Below, one piece after another: positions 58,510 through 64,000 of a DNA stretch of 64,000 bases; positions within the stretch are counted from its first letter, which is position 1; each line of letters opens with the position of its first letter. The position numbers were made by a program, and so were the translations under genes. The DNA comes from Firmicutes bacterium UBA5559. GTDB taxonomy: Bacteria > Bacillota > Clostridia > Peptostreptococcales > Anaerovoracaceae. The notes below the pieces were generated by a model, which had not been told where the DNA came from, made no database searches, and saw only the letters and a program-made list of their open reading frames with translations. The stretch is taken from contig DIMT01000010.1 of NCBI GenBank assembly GCA_002425705.1, forward strand, positions 27,023 to 91,022, given 5' to 3'.

Positions 58510-59256
58510 ATGAGCAGGATAATAATGGTAGTCTCCGGAAAGGGAGGAACGGGAAAAACGATGATAACCGCCAACCTGGGAGCTGTCTTTGCAGAAAAAG
58601 GGAAGAAGGTTCTGCTCATCGATCTGGATATGGGGATGAGGAATCTGGATTTGGCCCTTGGCATGGAAAGCAGGGTCATCTATGACATCCTGGATATCCT
58701 GTCGGGAACCTGCAAGGTGAAGCAGGGAATCCTCCGGGATCGCTATATTGGGAACCTGTACATGATGCCAGCTTCCCAGCATCCGGAAATGGAAAAGCTG
58801 ACGGAAGAAAGCCTTAGGCAGCTATGTGAGAGAGTATGTTCAAAGTTTGATGTGGTCCTTCTGGATTGTCCGGCAGGTATGGGAGCAGTGGTGGAAATGG
58901 CCGCTGCTGTGGCAGATCAGGCACTGGTCGTAACCACACCCGAATACGCTGCCCTTCGGGACGCGGACAGTCTGGACCGGATGTTGGCCCGGTTGGGGGT
59001 TTCTGATCGAAAGTGCCTGATCAACCGGATCGATCCACGGCTGATGAAAAAAGGACTGATTCCTTCTCTGGAACAGATTGGCCAGCTTCTGCGGACTCCC
59101 ATAGCAGGGACCGTTTTGCTGGATGATGCCATTTATATCGGGACCAATAACGGACGTCTGGTATCGGTGGAAAAAGGAACCTATATTCATCGAAACTTCA
59201 ATAAAATAGCCGACAGGATCCTGCCGGCTGACAACCAACCATATTCAAATGAATGA
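58510..59256 (+). CDS. minD: MinD-like ParA-family ATPase
   Basis: 248 residues. Deviant Walker A GKGGTGKTMITANLG, LIDLDMGMRNLDL and VLLDCPAGM closely follow MinD. MinD normally ends in an amphipathic helix for membrane binding (about GLFxRIKxLF); this protein ends DRILPADNQPYSNE with no such helix. minC, usually just before minD in this gene order, is also absent in the window, as is minE. It may be a diverged MinD acting differently, or use another anchor. Downstream rodA is convergent with only 8 bases between stops. Confidence 0.88.
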   Translation: MSRIIMVVSGKGGTGKTMITANLGAVFAEKGKKVLLIDLDMGMRNLDLALGMESRVIYDILDILSGTCKVKQGILRDRYIGNLYMMPASQHPEMEKLTEESLRQLCERVCSKFDVVLLDCPAGMGAVVEMAAAVADQALVVTTPEYAALRDADSLDRMLARLGVSDRKCLINRIDPRLMKKGLIPSLEQIGQLLRTPIAGTVLLDDAIYIGTNNGRLVSVEKGTYIHRNFNKIADRILPADNQPYSNE

Positions 59257-59264
59257 AATTAATA

Positions 59265-60371
59265 TCAGAAATTGATCTCTTTGTTCCGCATCCCCACATT
59301 GAGGATGAGCCCCAGGGCAATCATGTTGGAAACGATGGAAGAACCGCCGTAGCTGATGAAGGGCAGGGTGATTCCGGTGACCGGCATGATTCCCATGGTC
59401 ATGGCGATATTCTCAAAAATTTGGAAACCGAACATACCAATGAAGCCAATGGCAATCAGGGAGCCGTAGAACTCCTTGGCTGCCCTGGCTATTTTTATGA
59501 TGCGGTACAGGAAGAGGGTATAAAGGCTGATGAGGGCCAGTCCTCCCAGCATGCCCAGTTCCTCCACAATGACGGAAAAAATGAAGTCGGACTTCTGGAC
59601 TGGCAGGAACTTCAGCTCCTTCTGAGTCCCCATGAAGAGACCCTTGCCGAAGAAGCCACCGGAACCGATGGCCACTTTGCTGTGCCAAACTTGATAATTG
59701 CCTGGCAGAGACAAGTTATCCGGATGGAGAAAAGCATCAATTCGAACTTTCTGGTGCTGGGCCATGAATCGGTAAATGACGGGAATGGCTAAAAGAAAAA
59801 GGCCGGAAAGCTTAGCAAAGATTTTGCCGTCCACACCTGCATAAAAAAGCATCGTGACCCAGATGGACGCTAAAACGATGGCACCGCCCAAATCTTCTTT
59901 TAAAACAATAAGGATGATGGGAGCGCCATATAAGGCCGCCATAAATACGCCCTTGTAGGAACGAAGGGTATCATGGTTCCGGGACAGATAATTGGCAAAC
60001 AGCAGGACGAAGGATATTTTAACCAATTCAGAGGGCTGCAGATCCGTTACTCCCAGGTTGATCCAGGATCGGGCTCCGAAGTGCTCCACCCCCAGGCCGG
60101 GGATATACACCGTCAGCAGGAACAGGACGGAAGCCACGTACAGAAATTTTTCATACTTCTGAAATATCCGGTAATCGATAAAAAGGATGACAAAGACAGC
60201 AATAAAACCCAGGATGTAGGCAGCGGACTGCACTTTCAGATCCCGGTTAAAAATAAATTCCCCGTCGTATGCCGTGCTTCCGATCATCAGGATGCTGATT
60301 GCGGCAAAGACCAGAGGAAGGATGAGTAAAACCTTATCCGTATTGCGGAAAAGCGTTAAAAAATAGTTCAT
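59265..60371 (-). CDS. rodA: Rod shape-determining protein RodA (SEDS glycosyltransferase)
   Basis: 368 residues and about ten membrane segments. SEDS motifs: GARSWINLG, LQPSELVKISFVLLFANYLS, KEDLGGAIVLASIW, SGGFFGKGLFMGTQKEL, QKSDFIFSVIVEELGMLGG (in two parts) and PFISYGGSSIVSNM. It polymerises glycan strands with PBP2 (55704). In many relatives rodA lies on the same strand as mreBCD-PBP2-min; here it is inverted and convergent with minD. Confidence 0.95.
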   Translation of the reverse strand: MNYFLTLFRNTDKVLLILPLVFAAISILMIGSTAYDGEFIFNRDLKVQSAAYILGFIAVFVILFIDYRIFQKYEKFLYVASVLFLLTVYIPGLGVEHFGARSWINLGVTDLQPSELVKISFVLLFANYLSRNHDTLRSYKGVFMAALYGAPIILIVLKEDLGGAIVLASIWVTMLFYAGVDGKIFAKLSGLFLLAIPVIYRFMAQHQKVRIDAFLHPDNLSLPGNYQVWHSKVAIGSGGFFGKGLFMGTQKELKFLPVQKSDFIFSVIVEELGMLGGLALISLYTLFLYRIIKIARAAKEFYGSLIAIGFIGMFGFQIFENIAMTMGIMPVTGITLPFISYGGSSIVSNMIALGLILNVGMRNKEINF

Positions 60372-60400
60372 GTTTGTTCCTTTGCAGTAAGTACAATTGC

Positions 60401-60430
60401 TTGACAGGTTGGTGTTAAAAACATTATAAT
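60401..60430 (+). promoter_or_regulatory. Promoter of rny
   Basis: TTGACA at 60401-60406 and TATAAT at 60425-60430 with an 18-base spacer, both consensus hexamers. A ~120-base leader follows with no further feature that I can support. Confidence 0.8.
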
Positions 60431-60556
60431 ATCATTGTGTAATTATATCAATAATTAATTACAACATGCGATGTTTTTATGATTTTGCCACAAAAATGGC
60501 AGTTAAACCCAATGAAAAATTGAGATCAAAATGGAAAAAATTCAGAAAGAAAAGAG

Positions 60557-62107
60557 GTGTTCGAGATAGAAATACTAATAACCGTCATTGTTGCATTCGT
60601 TGCCCTGGTCATAGGCTTGCTGGCTGGATATATATTCAGAAAGAATCTGGCAGAAAAAACGATCGGCAGCGCCGAGCAGAAGGCAAAGAACCTGCTGCTG
60701 GACGCAGAAAACAGATGTGAAACAATTAAAAAAGAAATTACTATCGAAGCTAAGGAAGAAGCTCACCGACTCCGGACCGAAACGGAAGCCGAGATTCGGG
60801 AAAGAAGGGCGGAGATTCAGAAGGCCGAAAGACGGCTGATCCAAAAGGAAGAAACCATCGATCGGAAGATTGAAGGACTGGAACGAAAAGAAGAAAGCAT
60901 TGCAGCGAAAGAACAGACTATTATTGAAAAACAAAACGATGTTGAAGACATCGTCCGAAGACAGACCGAGGAACTGGAAAGAATTTCCGGATATACAAGG
61001 GAAGAGGCTAAAGCTCTTTTACTGTCCAACGTCGAAAAGGAAGTCCGGGTAGAAGCCTCTCTCCTGATCAAGGATATCGAATCCAAAGCCAGGGAAGAAG
61101 GAGACAAGAAAGCAAAAGAAATCATTACCGGGGCCATCCAACGATGTGCATCCGATCACGTGGCAGAAAGCACTGTTTCTGTGGTGCCCCTGCCCAATGA
61201 CGAAATGAAGGGTAGAATTATCGGACGAGAAGGTCGTAACATTCGTGCCATCGAAACCATGACCGGTGTTGACCTGATCATCGATGATACACCGGAAGCA
61301 GTCATACTGTCCGGATTTGATCCGGTGCGAAGAGAAATCGCCCGACTGTCCCTGGAAAAACTCATAGTGGATGGCCGTATCCATCCTACCCGAATCGAGG
61401 AGATGGTGGAAAAGGCTAAAGTCGAAGTGGCTCAGATCATCAAAGAAGCCGGAGAAGCTGCCACCTTCGAAGTTGGCATCCACAATTTCCATCCCGAATT
61501 GATCAAGCTGCTGGGACGGCTCAAATATCGAACTTCCTATGGACAGAACGTGCTGAAGCACTCGGTGGAAGTAGCCCACCTGGCCGGACTGATGGCTGGT
61601 GAACTGGGACTGGATGTCAAGCTGGCCAAGAGAGCGGGATTGCTTCATGATATCGGAAAAGCCCTGGATCATGAAATGGAAGGAACCCATGTGGATATCG
61701 GAATCGATGTCCTTAGAAAATACAAGGAATCCGAAACGGTCATCAATGGCATGGCAGCTCATCATGGGGATTACGAACCTAAGAGCATGGAAGCCGTTCT
61801 GATTGCTGCAGCAGATGCCTTGTCCGCGGCTCGGCCGGGAGCACGGCGGGAAACGCTGGAAACTTACATTAAACGCCTCCAGAAGCTGGAAGAGATTGCG
61901 ACAACAACACCAGGAGTCGAAAAGGCCTTCGCCATTCAGGCCGGACGAGAAATCCGAATCATGGCCAAGCCGGAAGAAATGTCCGACGACGGAATCGTAT
62001 TCCTGGCCCGGGAGATTTCCAAGAAAATCGAAAGCGAGCTGGAGTATCCGGGACAGATCAAGGTCAATGTCCTGCGGGAAACCAGAGCGGTGGAATACGC
62101 CAAATAA
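60557..62107 (+). CDS. rny: Ribonuclease Y
   Basis: 516 residues. N-terminal membrane segment (about 5-27), long coiled coil (about 30-195), KH domain (about 205-270; GRIIGREGRNIRAIETMTG), and HD domain (LLHDIGKALDHE, MAAHHGDYEP). It starts mRNA decay at the membrane. GTG 60557 is the only in-frame start between the stop at 60521 and the membrane segment; the ribosome site is weak (AGAAAG), which may limit expression. Confidence 0.95.
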   Translation: MFEIEILITVIVAFVALVIGLLAGYIFRKNLAEKTIGSAEQKAKNLLLDAENRCETIKKEITIEAKEEAHRLRTETEAEIRERRAEIQKAERRLIQKEETIDRKIEGLERKEESIAAKEQTIIEKQNDVEDIVRRQTEELERISGYTREEAKALLLSNVEKEVRVEASLLIKDIESKAREEGDKKAKEIITGAIQRCASDHVAESTVSVVPLPNDEMKGRIIGREGRNIRAIETMTGVDLIIDDTPEAVILSGFDPVRREIARLSLEKLIVDGRIHPTRIEEMVEKAKVEVAQIIKEAGEAATFEVGIHNFHPELIKLLGRLKYRTSYGQNVLKHSVEVAHLAGLMAGELGLDVKLAKRAGLLHDIGKALDHEMEGTHVDIGIDVLRKYKESETVINGMAAHHGDYEPKSMEAVLIAAADALSAARPGARRETLETYIKRLQKLEEIATTTPGVEKAFAIQAGREIRIMAKPEEMSDDGIVFLAREISKKIESELEYPGQIKVNVLRETRAVEYAK

Positions 62108-62115
62108 GAAGACTG

Positions 62116-62140
62116 ACGAGGCAGGATCCGCCTGCCTCGT
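62116..62140 (+). terminator. Terminator after rny
   Basis: ACGAGGCAGG and CCTGCCTCGT form a perfect 10-bp stem with a 5-base loop; the T tail is short (TTTCAATT). Confidence 0.7.
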
Positions 62141-62164
62141 TTCAATTGTAGAAAAGGAATCAAT

Positions 62165-63340
62165 ATGATGCATGTGTATCTGGACAATAGTGCCACCACC
62201 CGGCAGCATGACTCCGTTACGGAGGCTATGGTCCTTGCCATGAAGGAGGACTACGGAAATCCATCCTCCCTTCACCGGATGGGTCTGGTGGCGGAAAAAA
62301 TTCTGAAGGAAGCCCGGGCCCGGGTTGCTGGATCCCTGCAGGTTCAGCCGGAGCAAATCATTTTTACTTCCGGTGGCACGGAAGCCGACAATATGGCTAT
62401 CCTGGGAACGGTGGGCCATAATTTGAAAAAGGGAAACCGGATCATCACCACGGCCGTCGAGCATCCTGCAGTGTTGGAGCCCTGCAGGATTCTGGAGGGC
62501 CGGGGATATGAAGTGGTACGGCTGCCGGTGGACAACCGGGGAATCATCTCCCTGAAGGATCTGGAAGAAGCCCTGACCCCGGAAACCCTGCTGGTCACCG
62601 TGATGCACGTCAACAATGAGGTGGGATCCATCCAGCCTGTGCGGGAAATCTATCAGCGGATCCAGGCCTATAACCAGAACCATGGGAGCCGGATCCTCTT
62701 TCATACCGACGGGGTCCAGAGTTACGGGAAACTGCCTCTGACCGGGGCGGACGCAGACATGATTTCCCTAAGCGCCCATAAAATCCATGGACCGAAGGGC
62801 ATTGGAGCTCTTTATGTAAAAAAGGGTATCACCCTCCAGCCTCTGGTAGTTGGCGGAGGCCAGGAACTGGGCAGAAGATCGGGAACAGAAAATATGCCGG
62901 CCATCGCCGGATTCGGGGTGGCGGCGGAACATATCCGGATCAACCGGGAATCGATTCTTAAGCATTTGGAAAGCTGCCGCCTGTTCTTCCGGGAGCAGCT
63001 GCTGAAAAAGGCGGCCGATGCTGTAGTCAATAGTCCGGATGGTGAATTTTGTCAACCGGGGATTCTCAGCGTCAGTTTTCCAGGACTCAGGGGGGAAGTT
63101 CTCCTTCATTTTCTGGAACAGGACGGGATCTATGTATCCACCGGATCTGCCTGTTCCTCAGGAAAAAAGGGTCACAGTCACGTGCTTTCTGCAATGGGTT
63201 TGCCAGAAGCCCGATTGGAGGGGACCCTTCGTTTCAGTTTTTCGGAATATACCACAATGGAAGAATTGGCATTTACGGCTGATCGATGCAGAGAAATCAC
63301 GGCCCGGATGACCCAGTTGAAACAATCCCGCCGCCGATGA
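62165..63340 (+). CDS. Cysteine desulfurase (NifS/IscS family)
   Basis: 391 residues. YLDNSATTR, TSGGTEADNMAI, HTDGVQSYGK, SLSAHKIHGPKGIG with the PLP lysine, and STGSACSSGKKGHSHVL with the active cysteine. It mobilises sulfur from cysteine. Because thiI starts 21 bases later, its likely role is giving sulfur for tRNA 4-thiouridine, as for NifZ in B. subtilis. AAAAGGA precedes ATG 62165. Confidence 0.94.
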   Translation: MMHVYLDNSATTRQHDSVTEAMVLAMKEDYGNPSSLHRMGLVAEKILKEARARVAGSLQVQPEQIIFTSGGTEADNMAILGTVGHNLKKGNRIITTAVEHPAVLEPCRILEGRGYEVVRLPVDNRGIISLKDLEEALTPETLLVTVMHVNNEVGSIQPVREIYQRIQAYNQNHGSRILFHTDGVQSYGKLPLTGADADMISLSAHKIHGPKGIGALYVKKGITLQPLVVGGGQELGRRSGTENMPAIAGFGVAAEHIRINRESILKHLESCRLFFREQLLKKAADAVVNSPDGEFCQPGILSVSFPGLRGEVLLHFLEQDGIYVSTGSACSSGKKGHSHVLSAMGLPEARLEGTLRFSFSEYTTMEELAFTADRCREITARMTQLKQSRRR

Positions 63341-63361
63341 CGGGTATGATGGAGGAAAAAA

Positions 63362-64000
63362 GTGAAGGATCAGTTTACATTGATAGTGCGCTGCGGCGAA
63401 GTTGCATTGAAAGGTTTGAATAAGCCTTATTTTGAGCGTATGCTGGCAGATCGGATACGGAAGGTCACTAAGGCCTATGAAGGAATTTCCGTGGTCAGAA
63501 GTGAAGGATTGATCTTCGTTCGCGGCGGAGCTCATCATGATGTGGAGAAGGTCATGGCCGACATTTCCAAAGTTTTTGGTGTTGCCTCCATCAGTCCCGC
63601 CATGGAAGTGGAGTCGGATATGGAAAAAATCGGAGAGGCGGCGGTGGAGTTCATGCTGGATCTGATTGAGCGAAAGGGTGTCAAAACCTTTAAAGTAGAG
63701 GCGAAACGGGCAGACAAGTCCTTCCCGGTAAAATCTCCGGATATCGGTCGGCAGATTGGCGCGAAAGTGCTGATTGGCTGTAAAGTCCTTAAGGTAGATG
63801 TCCATAAACCGGAAGCCATGCTTTTTATCGATGTCCGGAAGGACCGAACGTATATTTTTGAGCAGAAGCTGTCCGGGTTTGGGGGACTGCCCCTGGGTAC
63901 CAACGGAAAAGGTCTCGTTCTTCTTTCCGGCGGTATAGACAGCCCTGTGGCTGCCTGGATGATGGCGAAACGGGGCATGCTGATCGAAGCCCTTCATTTT
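63362..64000 (+). CDS. thiI: tRNA 4-thiouridine sulfurtransferase ThiI (partial, runs off window)
   Basis: 213 codons visible, open at the right edge. GTG 63362 follows GGAGGAAAAAA. An N-terminal ferredoxin-like region (RCGEVALKGLNKPYFERML), THUMP domain (about 60-165; KTFKVEAKRADKSFPVKSPD), and the PP-loop LLSGGIDSPVAAWMMAKRG near the end are present. It adenylates U8 of tRNA and inserts sulfur passed on from the desulfurase encoded just upstream. Confidence 0.95.
   Translation, partial: MKDQFTLIVRCGEVALKGLNKPYFERMLADRIRKVTKAYEGISVVRSEGLIFVRGGAHHDVEKVMADISKVFGVASISPAMEVESDMEKIGEAAVEFMLDLIERKGVKTFKVEAKRADKSFPVKSPDIGRQIGAKVLIGCKVLKVDVHKPEAMLFIDVRKDRTYIFEQKLSGFGGLPLGTNGKGLVLLSGGIDSPVAAWMMAKRGMLIEALHF

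Noticed and set aside
60466..60720. Open frame of 84 codons upstream of and overlapping rny
   Set aside because: No ribosome site, unusual basic composition, and it runs out of frame through the conserved start of RNase Y.

Overview
The window looks like a chromosomal segment of an anaerobic, low-to-mid GC Bacillota, most likely class Clostridia. Pointers are infC starting at ATT behind an attenuated leader, a singleton glycine riboswitch, a c-di-GMP-I riboswitch, a Firmicutes-type SOS box before lexA, a SigD/sigma-28 type promoter, RNase Y, lipoprotein and SLH surface proteins, and sigma-54 control of an aminotransferase/aldehyde dehydrogenase pair. The genus cannot be named from sequence alone. 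I saw no insertion sequence, prophage or CRISPR array.

Bases 1-35,300 form a Wzx/Wzy-type surface polysaccharide locus. It holds the phosphotyrosine phosphatase/kinase/chain-length set (cpsB, cpsC, cpsD), a UDP-N-acetyl-L-fucosamine cassette (capE, capF, capG), several glycosyltransferases, polymerase, flippase, a dTDP-sugar module (rfbA, rfbB, DegT aminotransferase, ATP-grasp, WbqC-like), an LCP ligase on the opposite strand, and the initiating sugar phosphotransferase. Embedded are exported proteins: an M28 peptidase lipoprotein, two paralogous beta-helix proteins, and an SLH-anchored phosphoesterase. A signalling island (1681-5759) sits near the left end. A SigD-type promoter drives a PAS/GGDEF/EAL protein, probably a c-di-GMP phosphodiesterase, and then an unusual soluble chemoreceptor-like protein in which a sensor domain is inserted at the tip of the signalling hairpin, twice. 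A c-di-GMP-I riboswitch lies before the first beta-helix gene. Together these suggest a motile/sessile switch wired into this locus.

Bases 35,300-40,800 carry tRNA-Arg, a secreted amidase, a two-gene LysO lysine exporter, a MoxR/VWA pair and lexA. Bases 40,900-45,700 hold a minus-strand catabolic unit: class III aminotransferase, CoA-acylating aldehyde dehydrogenase, a good sigma-54 promoter, repeated enhancer-like sites and the cognate activator gene. A short repeat follows directly after the stop codons of three genes in 39,980-40,990.

Bases 45,700-64,000 are mainly housekeeping: infC-rpmI-rplT with leader, an extracytoplasmic trigger-factor-like lipoprotein, a glycine-riboswitch-controlled AGCS symporter, nrdR-cmk-DUF1015, radC-mreBCD-PBP2-minD with rodA convergent, rny, a cysteine desulfurase and thiI, which runs off the right edge.
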